Of a DNA stretch of 64,000 nucleotides, positions 35,718 to 44,077 are shown piece after piece. Both the position numbers and the translations under genes were made by a program. The DNA is taken from contig CAUFRY010000006.1 in the NCBI GenBank assembly GCA_959028445.1, positions 1 to 64,000 on the forward strand, read 5' to 3'. This DNA is from an uncultured Collinsella sp. (GTDB lineage: Bacteria > Actinomycetota > Coriobacteriia > Coriobacteriales > Coriobacteriaceae). Positions within the stretch are counted from its first letter, which is position 1. The number at the start of each line of letters is the position of its first letter. The notes under the pieces were generated by a model. It worked only from the letters and a program-made list of their open reading frames with translations, was not told the origin of the DNA and searched no databases.

Positions 35718-35821
35718 GATCCCTTGGGGACGGAGGGATCATTCAAAAGGAAACGAGAGTGGAAAATCTCCCACTTCAAGCCCGCATTCGAGCCAAAAGT
35801 GGGAGATTATCCACTCTCGTT
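35718..35821. repeat. Two adjacent intergenic hairpins before htpG terminus
   Basis: GATCCCT / AGGGATC (35718-35724, 35734-35740) is followed by a longer hairpin: 12 bp (AACGAGAGTGGA, 35752-35763 with 35810-35821), one A-A mismatch, then 12 bp (35765-35776 with 35797-35808) and a 20-nt loop. It lies between yhgE and the end of htpG and may terminate htpG, though no strong T-run follows. Confidence 0.8.
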
Positions 35822-35851
35822 CTAATCTAGTTACGGTGCCGTATCCCCGAA

Positions 35852-37876
35852 CTACATCAAGTTGCAAACAGCTGCTGCGAAGGCAACGGGGTCCTCGGGC
35901 AGAATGCCCTCGACCAGCAGGGCCTGGTCATAGAGCAAACCGGAGTACTGCTTGATCTTGTCGGCGTCGCCCGCCTTCTGAGCGGCGACGAGCTTGGAAA
36001 AGACCGGGTGCTTAGCGTTGAGCTCGAGCACGCGCTGGCTCTTGGGCATACCGTCGGGCGCGCCCTCGGGACCCTTCTGGAGCACCTTCTCCATCTCGAG
36101 CGAAAGCGGGCCCTCGGTGGTGATGCACGCGGGAGCATCGGTCAGGCGCGCGGAGACGGCAACTTTCTCGACCTTGTCACCGAGTGCCTCCTTCATAGCG
36201 CTAAAGAGGTCCTCGTTTTCCTTGGTGGCGTCCTCGGCCTCCTTCTTCTCGTCCTCGGTCGCTAGGTCAAGATCGCCGGTCGCGACGTTCTTGAGCTCCA
36301 GATGACGATCCTCGACCTCGGGCTCGGCACCGTCGGCCACGGCCTTTTCGGCAGCCTCGCGGGCAGCATCGTCCTCGTAAATCTTGGGCATATCGACAGC
36401 AACGTACTCACGCATAGCCTGGAACGTGAACTCATCCACATCCTGCGTCAGCAGCAGCACGTCATAGCCGCGGTCGAGCACGCCCTTTACCACGGGCATC
36501 TTGGCCAGGCGCTCACGCGAGTCGCCGGCAGCATAGTAGATGGCCTTCTGATCCTCGGGCATGCCCTTGGCATACTCGGCCAAGGTAATCATCTTCTGTT
36601 CCTTGGCAGACCAGAACAGCAGCAGGTCGGCGAGCTCATCGGCCTTCATGCCATAGCTCGAGTAGATACCGTACTTAAGACCGCGGCCAAAGTTCTCAAA
36701 GAACTTCTCGTAGGCCTCACGGTCGTTGTCACGCATATCCTCGAGATCGGCGGTGATCTTCTTCTCGACACGCTTGGCAATGGCCTTGAGCTGACGGTTC
36801 TGCTGCAGCGTCTCACGCGAAATATTGAGCGTCACGTCGGCAGAGTCCACGACACCGCGCACGAAGTTGTAGTAGTCGGGCAGCAGGTCGTCGCACTTCT
36901 CCATAATCAGCACGTTTGAGCTGTAGAGCGCCAGGCCCTTCTCGTAGTCCTTGCTGTACAGATCGAACGGGGCGCGGCCCGGCACAAACAGCAGGGCGTC
37001 GTACTCGAGCGTACCCTCGGCATGGAAGCTGATAGTGCGTGCCGGATCGTCAAAGTCGTGGAACGTGGACTTGTAGAACTCGTCGTAGTCCTTCTGCTCA
37101 ACATCGGAGCTGCGCTTTTTCCAAATCGGCGTCATGGAGTTGATGGTCTCGAGCTCCTGGTAGTCCTCATACTCGGGCTTGTAATCGTCGCCGGCGTCCT
37201 CGGGCTTGGGTTTCTGGCGGCTCTTGGACACCATCATCTGGATCGGGTAGCGCACATAGTTGCTGTACTGCTGAATCAGGCTCTTGAGGCCCCACTCGGT
37301 CAGGAAGCGATCGTAGGTCTCGGCCTCGCCGTCGGCGTCGAGCTTCTCGTTCTCGCGCAGCGTCAGGATGACATCGGTGCCGTGCTCGGCGCGCTCGCCG
37401 TCTTCGATGGTGTAACCCTCAAGACCGTCGGACTCCCAAACGTGGGCGGTGTCCTCGCCATAGGCGCGGCTCACGACCTTCACGTGGCTGGCGACCATAA
37501 AAGCCGAGTAGAAGCCCACGCCAAACTGGCCGATGATGTCGACATCCGAACCCTGCTGCTCGGCGTTCTCGGTCTTAAACTCCTCGGAGCCGGAATGGGC
37601 GATGGTGCCCAGATTGCGCTCGAGCTCCTCGGCGGTCATGCCAATGCCGTTATCCGAGATAGTAATGGTGCGGGCATCTTTATCAAAGGAGACGCGAATA
37701 GCCAGGTCGCCCTGGTCGAGCTTGACGCTCGGGTCCTGCAGGCTCTTAAAGTTGAGCTTGTCGACGGCGTCGCTCGCGTTAGAGATAAGCTCGCGCAGGA
37801 AGATTTCCTTATTGGTGTAGATGGAGTTGATCATGAGGTCGAGCAGTTTTTTGCTCTCGGTCTTAAATTGACGCAT
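35852..37876 (-). CDS. htpG: Hsp90-family chaperone HtpG
   Basis: A 674-residue bacterial Hsp90. The N-terminal GHKL ATPase domain shows ELISNASDAVDKL, the ISDNGIGMTAEE loop and GQFGVGFYSAFMV; middle and C-terminal dimerisation domains follow. It lacks the eukaryotic MEEVD tail, as expected. An acidic stretch near residues 520-570 (rich in Glu, Asp and Lys) is longer than in Escherichia coli HtpG. ATP-driven protein remodelling in the cytoplasm. GAAAGGA precedes the ATG; monocistronic. Confidence 0.97.
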   Translation of the reverse strand: MRQFKTESKKLLDLMINSIYTNKEIFLRELISNASDAVDKLNFKSLQDPSVKLDQGDLAIRVSFDKDARTITISDNGIGMTAEELERNLGTIAHSGSEEFKTENAEQQGSDVDIIGQFGVGFYSAFMVASHVKVVSRAYGEDTAHVWESDGLEGYTIEDGERAEHGTDVILTLRENEKLDADGEAETYDRFLTEWGLKSLIQQYSNYVRYPIQMMVSKSRQKPKPEDAGDDYKPEYEDYQELETINSMTPIWKKRSSDVEQKDYDEFYKSTFHDFDDPARTISFHAEGTLEYDALLFVPGRAPFDLYSKDYEKGLALYSSNVLIMEKCDDLLPDYYNFVRGVVDSADVTLNISRETLQQNRQLKAIAKRVEKKITADLEDMRDNDREAYEKFFENFGRGLKYGIYSSYGMKADELADLLLFWSAKEQKMITLAEYAKGMPEDQKAIYYAAGDSRERLAKMPVVKGVLDRGYDVLLLTQDVDEFTFQAMREYVAVDMPKIYEDDAAREAAEKAVADGAEPEVEDRHLELKNVATGDLDLATEDEKKEAEDATKENEDLFSAMKEALGDKVEKVAVSARLTDAPACITTEGPLSLEMEKVLQKGPEGAPDGMPKSQRVLELNAKHPVFSKLVAAQKAGDADKIKQYSGLLYDQALLVEGILPEDPVAFAAAVCNLM

Positions 37877-38078
37877 ATGCAGTCCTTTCGCGCTACCCCC
37901 GTCCGCAAAAACGGCCCGGTTGCCCGAGCCGCATCGCAGACCTGCTATGTTCAGACTTAGATTTTATAACCCATTAGCGCGCATATATACATACGGAATC
38001 GAAAAACTGTATGTCTAAGCGCTCCGATGCGCCAATTGCCAAGGAGTGTCCCCAACTGCCGGCAGAAAAGGAACGTCC

Positions 38079-38579
38079 CTATCTGCCATCTACGCGCTTG
38101 GCCATCCAGACATGGGGCTGGCCCTCGTCTTCGTAATCTACCGGGGCAATTTGCGTGTAGCCCGCCTTTGCATAGAGCGGCAACACGTATTCCTGCGCAT
38201 GCAGCTTAATAAGCTTAGCGCCGGCATCGCGTGCACACGAAGCACTGGCCTCAACGATCGCACTCGCCAGTCCGCGACGACGCATAGCCGGCAGCACGGC
38301 CACGCGCCCCATAATGTAGGTCTCCCCCGCCGCGACACCTTCGTCCAAGTCGCACGCCGGCGACACCGGAGCCTCTGCGTCAGCCGCGCGCTCAAGCTCT
38401 TCGGGAAACACGCGCGAGCAACCGGCAAGCTCGCCGTCTACATAGAGCGTCACATGAATGCAGTTCGGATCCTCGTCGATAGCGTCGAACTCATTCTCGT
38501 AGCCCTGCTCGTCCATAAAAACGACGCGGCGCACCAACGCCGCGTCATCAAAGCATCCCGTCTTAAGTTGGATATCCAT
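38079..38579 (-). CDS. GNAT-family N-acetyltransferase
   Basis: A 166-residue acetyl-CoA-dependent transferase. The acetyl-CoA pyrophosphate-binding motif is VAVLPAMRRRGLASAIV, followed by KLIKLHAQEYVLPLYAKAGY, close to the YjcF/ElaA subgroup. Substrate unknown. GAAAGGG precedes the ATG. It lies 38 bp after cpsB on the same strand and may be co-transcribed with the tyrosine-phosphorylation module. Confidence 0.9.
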   Translation of the reverse strand: MDIQLKTGCFDDAALVRRVVFMDEQGYENEFDAIDEDPNCIHVTLYVDGELAGCSRVFPEELERAADAEAPVSPACDLDEGVAAGETYIMGRVAVLPAMRRRGLASAIVEASASCARDAGAKLIKLHAQEYVLPLYAKAGYTQIAPVDYEDEGQPHVWMAKRVDGR

Positions 38580-38617
38580 GCTGCCCTTTCATTCAATGCG
38601 AACGTTAGGGACAGATT

Positions 38618-39268
38618 TTAGCGAAAATGAGCTCCGCGCACGCTAAACTTCGCGCGAGCCTTCGCCAGGCAGTCGTAATGACCCACGTTATGGGCATCGC
38701 TCGCGATGAAGCTGTACAGGTTCTGATCGAACAGGCGCTGTGCCGGCTTTTTCTCGCGACCAAAGCGACCGCCGGCAATAAAGTCCGCCGAAGCCTGCAG
38801 CTTGCAGCCCATATCGACCAGGCGCTCCGCCACGCTTACATCCTTTTGAACCGCACGATAGCGCTCAGGATGAGCGATGATCACCTGGTAGCCACGGCAC
38901 TGCAAATCGTAAATCGTGTTCTCGTACTCTCTAAACGCATACGCATCGGCATGCGTCGAAAGCTCAAGCAGGAACTCATTGGTTCCATCAAAATGCAAGT
39001 GCTCCGCGGCATCGATACCAAGCTCAACGAGCTTTCGATGGTTGACCTCGAAGCCCATCTGGAGCGGAAAACCGTCAGCGTTATCACGCAGCAGCTCAAA
39101 GGCATCCCACATCTTGTCGTAATCAAAATAGGGATCACGGCAGTGAGGAGTGCAAACGATTCTGGTTACACCGGCCCGCTTGGCAGCCTCGAGCATCGCC
39201 AAGCTCTCATCGAGATCGGCGGCGCCGTCGTCTACACCCGGCAAGATATGGCAATGAATGTCACGCAT
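38618..39268 (-). CDS. cpsB: PHP-type tyrosine-protein phosphatase (CpsB/CapC/YwqE family)
   Basis: A 216-residue manganese-dependent PHP phosphatase. Metal ligands are visible as DIHCHILPGVDDG at the N-terminus, VCTPHCRDPYF, IIAHPERY and the C-terminal SDAHNVG. In capsule systems it removes phosphate from the Tyr cluster of CpsD. It starts 17 bp after cpsD with AAGG upstream of the ATG. No glycosyltransferase or polymerase gene is adjacent, so its target polysaccharide locus is elsewhere. Confidence 0.92.
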   Translation of the reverse strand: MRDIHCHILPGVDDGAADLDESLAMLEAAKRAGVTRIVCTPHCRDPYFDYDKMWDAFELLRDNADGFPLQMGFEVNHRKLVELGIDAAEHLHFDGTNEFLLELSTHADAYAFREYENTIYDLQCRGYQVIIAHPERYRAVQKDVSVAERLVDMGCKLQASADFIAGGRFGREKKPAQRLFDQNLYSFIASDAHNVGHYDCLAKARAKFSVRGAHFR

Positions 39269-39285
39269 AGGTCAGCCTTAATCAA

Positions 39286-40023
39286 CTAAACGTTTGCTCG
39301 GTTGGTGAAGATGCCCTTTTTGGAAGTCCCCTGATCGTCGGAGCCCTTCTTCACCTTCTTACCGTCCTTGGTGTAGTAGGAGTAGTAGTACTCGCTGGTC
39401 TCGGTCTCGCAGTAGTTCATAACGGTACCGATGAGCTTGACCTTCTCGGACTTCTTAAGCTGACCGATGGCGTTGAGCGCCTCCTCGCGCTTGGTGAAAT
39501 CCTCACGCACGACAAAAAGCGCACCGTCGGTCAGACTTGCGATCTCGGCAGCATCGATGAAGGTGCCGACCGGAGGAGCATCGAAGATGACGTACTGGAA
39601 CTTAGCAGACAGTGCCTTTACCAGCTTGGCAAAGCGGTGAGAGACGATGATGTCAGCAGGATTGGGAATATGCGGCTCGGCATCGAGGAAGTAGAAGTTC
39701 TTCTGACCCGTCTCGACAATTGCCTGGTCGATAGAAACCTGCTCGGAAAGGACTGCATAGAGTCCGCCGCGGGAGCGGACGCCGAGCATATCGGCAAGGG
39801 ATCTGCGACGCATATCAGCCTCGACCAGCAGGACGCTCTTGCCGCTGGTGGCGATAGCCTGGGCAAGGTTGATGGAAACCGTAGACTTACCCTCGTTGGG
39901 AATCGAGGACGTGACGGTGATGGTGCGAATGGGGTCATCCACGCTCGCAAAGCGGATGTTGGCCAGAAGGGTCTTGGCGGCATTCTGTACAACGAGCTTA
40001 TCGGTGTTCTTTGCCTTAGCCAT
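39286..40023 (-). CDS. cpsD: Bacterial tyrosine kinase (CpsD/CapB/YwqD family)
   Basis: A 245-residue BY-kinase catalytic protein. Walker A is SSIPNEGKST, Walker A' is LLVEADMRR and Walker B is VIFDAPP. The C-terminus has the autophosphorylated Tyr cluster (SEYYYSYYTKDG). It needs a membrane activator, supplied by the Wzz-type protein whose stop lies 2 bp upstream. It controls export or chain length of surface polysaccharide. Confidence 0.93.
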   Translation of the reverse strand: MAKAKNTDKLVVQNAAKTLLANIRFASVDDPIRTITVTSSIPNEGKSTVSINLAQAIATSGKSVLLVEADMRRRSLADMLGVRSRGGLYAVLSEQVSIDQAIVETGQKNFYFLDAEPHIPNPADIIVSHRFAKLVKALSAKFQYVIFDAPPVGTFIDAAEIASLTDGALFVVREDFTKREEALNAIGQLKKSEKVKLIGTVMNYCETETSEYYYSYYTKDGKKVKKGSDDQGTSKKGIFTNRANV

Positions 40024-40025
40024 GC

Positions 40026-40682
40026 CTATTTACCACCTTTCATAGCCGGAATTCGGCCAACAACGGGAATGCCCAGGAGCTCTTCTGCCTCTTCGGCACC
40101 GCGGATGCGGGTGTTGAGCATGTCTGCCAAAACGACATAGGCAACTGCGATAAAGATGCCCGCGAGGAACGCGACAGCAACGTACAGCATACGCTTGGGA
40201 CCGCTGGGGGCTTCGGGGGTCTTAGCCTCGTCGATAACGTTGATGCTCTGGGCAGCGCCGACGTTCTGAGCGACCGTACTCACCGAGCTGGCCATGGCCT
40301 TTGCGACCTTAGCCGTCTCCTTGGCATCGGTGCCGGTAACCGAAAGCGTAATGACACGCGTGGTGGTCTCGGAGGAAACAGACACCTTGTAGTCATCCAA
40401 ATCGGTGAGGCCCAGTTCATTGGCTGCGCCGCTCTTAACGCTATCGCTATCCAGCAGCGTGGCGATATCGTTGGAAAGCATCTGACTCGCCGAGAGATCG
40501 TTGTAGCTCATCTGACCGCTATCGTCGGTCTTGGCGAGAATGTACATGCTCGTCGTCGCGGTATAGGTGTTGTCCATCGCAACGAAGGACACGATGCCCA
40601 TGGCGATCGCGCAGACCACCGGAAGGGTGATGACCAGCTGAAGGTGCTTCTTCAGCAGCTGGAACAGTTCGAGAAGGGTCAT
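40026..40682 (-). CDS. cpsC: Wzz/CpsC-type polysaccharide co-polymerase
   Basis: A 218-residue membrane protein with helices near 17-37 and 166-187, an extracytoplasmic domain between them and a short cytosolic tail (NTRIRGAEEAEELLGIPVVG) that activates the tyrosine kinase. This is the CpsC/CapA/YwqC layout. First gene of the cpsC-cpsD-cpsB run; GAAAGG precedes the ATG. Symbols for these three genes follow the streptococcal names by function. Confidence 0.9.
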   Translation of the reverse strand: MTLLELFQLLKKHLQLVITLPVVCAIAMGIVSFVAMDNTYTATTSMYILAKTDDSGQMSYNDLSASQMLSNDIATLLDSDSVKSGAANELGLTDLDDYKVSVSSETTTRVITLSVTGTDAKETAKVAKAMASSVSTVAQNVGAAQSINVIDEAKTPEAPSGPKRMLYVAVAFLAGIFIAVAYVVLADMLNTRIRGAEEAEELLGIPVVGRIPAMKGGK

Positions 40683-40824
40683 GCAGCTTGCCTTTCATTT
40701 CCCCAGTTCGGATTGACAAAACTGTCCGTATGATATCGCATCTTTTTACCGAGACCAAACTCTATACATAAGAAACAGGCTCTCCTGTAAAAATGTCGGA
40801 AGCAATCGTAAAATTGCACAACAA

Positions 40825-40851
40825 CGCCGCACCCGAAAGTCAAATGCGGCG
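40825..40851 (-). terminator. Hairpin after the PhoR-like kinase
   Basis: CGCCGCA / TGCGGCG arms with a 13-nt loop, 27 bp after the kinase stop, followed on the minus strand by TTGTTGTG. A moderate terminator. Confidence 0.6.
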
Positions 40852-40877
40852 TCTGCATCAATATCTATGTTGTATCG

Positions 40878-42302
40878 CTATGCGAATGGCTCGTCCTGCC
40901 GTATGGGAAACGTCACCGTAATGGTGGTTCCCACGCCCAACTCGCTCGACAGATCGAGCGTGGCGTGATGATACAGGGCCGCATGCTTGACAATGGCAAG
41001 CCCCAGACCGGTTCCGCCGCGCGCCTTGGACCTACTCTTGTCCACGCGATAGAACCGCTCAAATACCTTGCCCTGTTCTTCGGGCGCGATACCGATTCCC
41101 GTGTCGGCGACCGCAAGGAACGGATAGCCTTCGTCGTTGGTGCCGCACTGCAGCGTAACCGCACCGCCGGGTCGATTGTAGCGGATGGCGTTGCTCGCCA
41201 GATTATAGATGAGCTCGTCAATCAAGCGCGACACGCCTTCGATGACCACAGGCTTGGTCTCATGACTTATCGTCACATTCGCCTGACGGGCGACCTGTTC
41301 AAGACGCTGCTCAACCGCGTAGATGGCACGCGAGAGCTCAATAGGCTCCGTGGAACCAATGGGCACCGCCTCGCCCTCAGTTGCACGCTCGGCCTCGTCC
41401 AAGTTAGACAGCGTAAGGATATCGTTGACAAGCGCTGCCAAGCGGCCCGCCTCGCGATAGATGCGACCGCCAAAGTTGCGCAGGTCGCCCTCGCCCTCGA
41501 CCATGCCGTTTGCGATGAGCTCGGCATAGCCCGAAATCGCCGTAAGCGGCGTCTTGAGCTCATGGGTGATATTCGCCGTGAACTCGCGGCGCATACGGTC
41601 GTTGTCCGCTAGCACCGCCATTTGGCGCTTGAGTTCCTGGCGCTGCGACTCGATACGCTCAAGCATGGGGACCATCTCGGCATAGGCGTGCTCATAGCTA
41701 CGGCGTGGGTGGTCCAAATCCACCTCTTGCAACGGCGCGATGATGGCACGGGACTCGCGGCGCGCCATAAAAAACGAGAGTACCGCACCCGCTGCTGCGA
41801 TAAGCAGCATCGGCGCCACCATCGACAGCAAAATCGCCGCAACGCCAGGCTGGGCCTGCGCCAAGCGGACAACCTGGCCGTTATCAAGGGCGACGGCGCG
41901 ATACAGCATAATCTCGTCGAGCGTAGAGCTTGCGCGCTCCGCGGAACCCAAACCACTCTCAAAGGCCTCGATGACCTCGGGGCGATCGCCATGGTTGGGC
42001 AGTGTGGAAGGCGACGCCTCGTTGTCGTAGGCAACCGATCCATCCTTGTTAATCAGCGTGATGCGCAAGTCCTCGCGATCGAGACTACGCAAGAACGGGA
42101 TGGGCTCCTGCTGTTCGTCGAGAGCGGCAGCAATGAGCTCGGTTTCCTGCGCCAGATTGGCACTCGTGGCATCCGCCAAGGTGTTTTGCACAAAGAACGC
42201 ACCCAGCACCGTAAACGCCACGATAACCGCCATGGCGCAGACAAAGATCGTCACAAAAACGCGGTGCGACAGCGTATGTTTTCCCTGGGGGGCGAAGACC
42301 AC
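40878..42302 (-). CDS. PhoR-like sensor histidine kinase
   Basis: A 474-residue membrane kinase: helix 1 (about 16-38), an extracytoplasmic sensor (about 39-155), helix 2, then a dimerisation and catalytic core with ITHELKTPLTAIS (phosphorylated His), the N box ELIYNLASNAIRYN, G1 VADTGIGIAPEE and G2 GGTGLGLAIVKH. GTG start with GGAGG upstream, 3 bp after the response regulator stop. Position after pstB and a PhoB-like regulator suggests phosphate sensing. Confidence 0.9.
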   Translation of the reverse strand: MVFAPQGKHTLSHRVFVTIFVCAMAVIVAFTVLGAFFVQNTLADATSANLAQETELIAAALDEQQEPIPFLRSLDREDLRITLINKDGSVAYDNEASPSTLPNHGDRPEVIEAFESGLGSAERASSTLDEIMLYRAVALDNGQVVRLAQAQPGVAAILLSMVAPMLLIAAAGAVLSFFMARRESRAIIAPLQEVDLDHPRRSYEHAYAEMVPMLERIESQRQELKRQMAVLADNDRMRREFTANITHELKTPLTAISGYAELIANGMVEGEGDLRNFGGRIYREAGRLAALVNDILTLSNLDEAERATEGEAVPIGSTEPIELSRAIYAVEQRLEQVARQANVTISHETKPVVIEGVSRLIDELIYNLASNAIRYNRPGGAVTLQCGTNDEGYPFLAVADTGIGIAPEEQGKVFERFYRVDKSRSKARGGTGLGLAIVKHAALYHHATLDLSSELGVGTTITVTFPIRQDEPFA

Positions 42303-42305
42303 GGG

Positions 42306-43034
42306 TTACTCCTCCGATGCGGTGGCCGCGGTGTCGTCACCTTCGGCACCATCACCGGCAGAAGGCTCGGCCAAGCGGTAGCCCACGCCGCGCACGGTCT
42401 CGATGGCGCTGGCATGCTCGCCCAGTTTTTGGCGAAGCGTCTGCACGTGCACGTCAACGGTGCGCGAACCGCCGTCGAAGTCCCAGCCCCACACGCTCTG
42501 CAGCAACGACTCGCGGGTAAAAACCACGCCGGGCTTGTGCATGAGGTACTCGAGCAGGTCGAACTCGCGCAGGGTGAGCTTAAGCGGCTCGCCGGCAACG
42601 GTCACCTCGCGATGGCTGGGCGAGAGCACAATGTCGCCCACGCTGAGCACATCGCTCGCCTGCTTGACCATGCCGCCGCGACGCAGCAGTGCGCGGCAGC
42701 GGCTCGCAAGCTCCATGAGCGAAAACGGCTTAGTCAGGTAATCGTCGGCACCGCCATCGAGCGCCATCACCTTGTCGAGCTCGGTATCCTTGGCGGTAAG
42801 CATCATGATGGGCACCGTCGCCGTCAGGCGATCGGCACGCAGTCGACGCATAATCGCCAAGCCATCGGTATCGGGCAGCATGATGTCGAGCAGGACGGCA
42901 TCGGGTACCCGTCGCGCCACGGCAGCCTTAAACTCACCGTCGCACGAAAAGCCTTCGGCCTCAATCCCCTGCTTGCGCAGCGCATAGACCGTCAAATCCC
43001 TGATGTTGTCATCGTCCTCGACGTAATAGATCAT
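42306..43034 (-). CDS. OmpR/PhoB-family response regulator
   Basis: A 242-residue regulator. The receiver domain has the acidic pair EDDD, the phosphoacceptor Asp in DAVLLDIMLPD and the conserved Lys in DDYLTKPF; the winged-helix domain carries SRTVDVHVQTLRQKL. An acidic, Ala/Thr-rich C-terminal tail of about 15 residues is unusual. ATG 43034 follows AAAGGGG. It lies between pstB and its kinase, so a PhoB/PhoP-type role is likely. Confidence 0.91.
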   Translation of the reverse strand: MIYYVEDDDNIRDLTVYALRKQGIEAEGFSCDGEFKAAVARRVPDAVLLDIMLPDTDGLAIMRRLRADRLTATVPIMMLTAKDTELDKVMALDGGADDYLTKPFSLMELASRCRALLRRGGMVKQASDVLSVGDIVLSPSHREVTVAGEPLKLTLREFDLLEYLMHKPGVVFTRESLLQSVWGWDFDGGSRTVDVHVQTLRQKLGEHASAIETVRGVGYRLAEPSAGDGAEGDDTAATASEE

Positions 43035-43098
43035 GTTGAACCCCTTTGCGGCCGGCATGACCGCATCTTAACCCTAAAGGTACCTTTACTAGATGGTA

Positions 43099-43974
43099 TC
43101 AGCCAAAACGTCCCGTCAAATAATCCGCCGTGCGCGGATCGGTCGGATTTTTAAAGAGCTGCGCGGTGGGCGCGTGCTCCACCAACTCACCCAGCAAGAA
43201 AAACGCGACCGAATCGGAAATACGCGCGGCCTGCTGCATGTTGTGCGTCACGACCACGAGCGTGCATGTCTCCTTGAGCTCGCAGGCCAGCTGCTCAACC
43301 ACCAGCGTCGACACAGGGTCGAGTGCCGAGGTCGGCTCGTCCATCAGCAGAATGTCGGGCTGCACGGCAAGCGCGCGGGCGATGCACAGGCGCTGCTGCT
43401 GTCCACCCGAAAGACCCAGGCCCGACTCTTTGAGCTTGTCCTTGACCTCGTCCCACAGGGCAGCGCGACGCAGGGAGTCCTCGACCAGCTCATCGAGCAC
43501 GACGCGGTCACGCACTCCCATGCCGCGAGGACCGTACGCGACGTTGTCGTAGATGCTCATGGGAAACGGGTTGGGGCGCTGAAACACCATGCCCACGCGC
43601 TGGCGAAGGCGGCAGATGTCGTAATCGCCCAGGATATCTTGACCATCGAGCGCAATCTTGCCCTCGATGCGGCAATCCTTGATGCCGTCGTTCATGCGGT
43701 TAAAGCAGCGCAGCAACGTTGACTTTCCGCAGCCCGAAGGCCCGATGAACGAGGTGATCTGCTTGTCGCGGATCTTGATATTCACGTCCTTGAGCGCATG
43801 ATGGTCGCCATAGAACAGGTCGAGGCCCTCGACGTCGATGCGCGTCGGCGAGGCGGCAAGATCCTCTGCCGTGGGGCGAGTCGCATCCCCAACCTCGCGC
43901 TCGTGCGCGGCCTCAGCCTGCGCCTCCATGAGCTCCTCAAGCTCTGTAGGCTCCATCGCCGCAGCAGCCGTCAT
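43099..43974 (-). CDS. pstB: Phosphate ABC transporter ATP-binding protein
   Basis: A 291-residue ABC ATPase with Walker A GPSGCGKST, Q loop VFQRPNPFPMSI, signature LSGGQQQR and Walker B LLMDEPTSALD, all in the PstB form. The N-terminus has an extra acidic segment of about 45 residues before the ABC core. ATG 43974 follows GGAGG at 8 nt. pstS, pstC, pstA and phoU are not in the window on either side, so this copy is separated from the permease genes. It is followed by a PhoB/PhoR-like pair on the same strand. Confidence 0.94.
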   Translation of the reverse strand: MTAAAAMEPTELEELMEAQAEAAHEREVGDATRPTAEDLAASPTRIDVEGLDLFYGDHHALKDVNIKIRDKQITSFIGPSGCGKSTLLRCFNRMNDGIKDCRIEGKIALDGQDILGDYDICRLRQRVGMVFQRPNPFPMSIYDNVAYGPRGMGVRDRVVLDELVEDSLRRAALWDEVKDKLKESGLGLSGGQQQRLCIARALAVQPDILLMDEPTSALDPVSTLVVEQLACELKETCTLVVVTHNMQQAARISDSVAFFLLGELVEHAPTAQLFKNPTDPRTADYLTGRFG

Positions 43975-43988
43975 ACCGCATACCTCCA

Positions 43989-44016
43989 TATCGATATCAA
44001 TTCAGCAGTATCGATA
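43989..44016. promoter_or_regulatory. Twin TATCGATA sites before pstB
   Basis: The self-complementary octamer TATCGATA occurs at 43989-43996 and 44009-44016, 20 bp apart, immediately upstream of the pstB ribosome site. Two turns of spacing suggests a dimer-of-dimers operator; no known Pho-box match is claimed. Confidence 0.45.
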
Positions 44017-44077
44017 GTAGGAATCGTGGCTCATACGCACGTGAGCACATTGTCAAGTGTTTGTAAGGGCACGCTGG

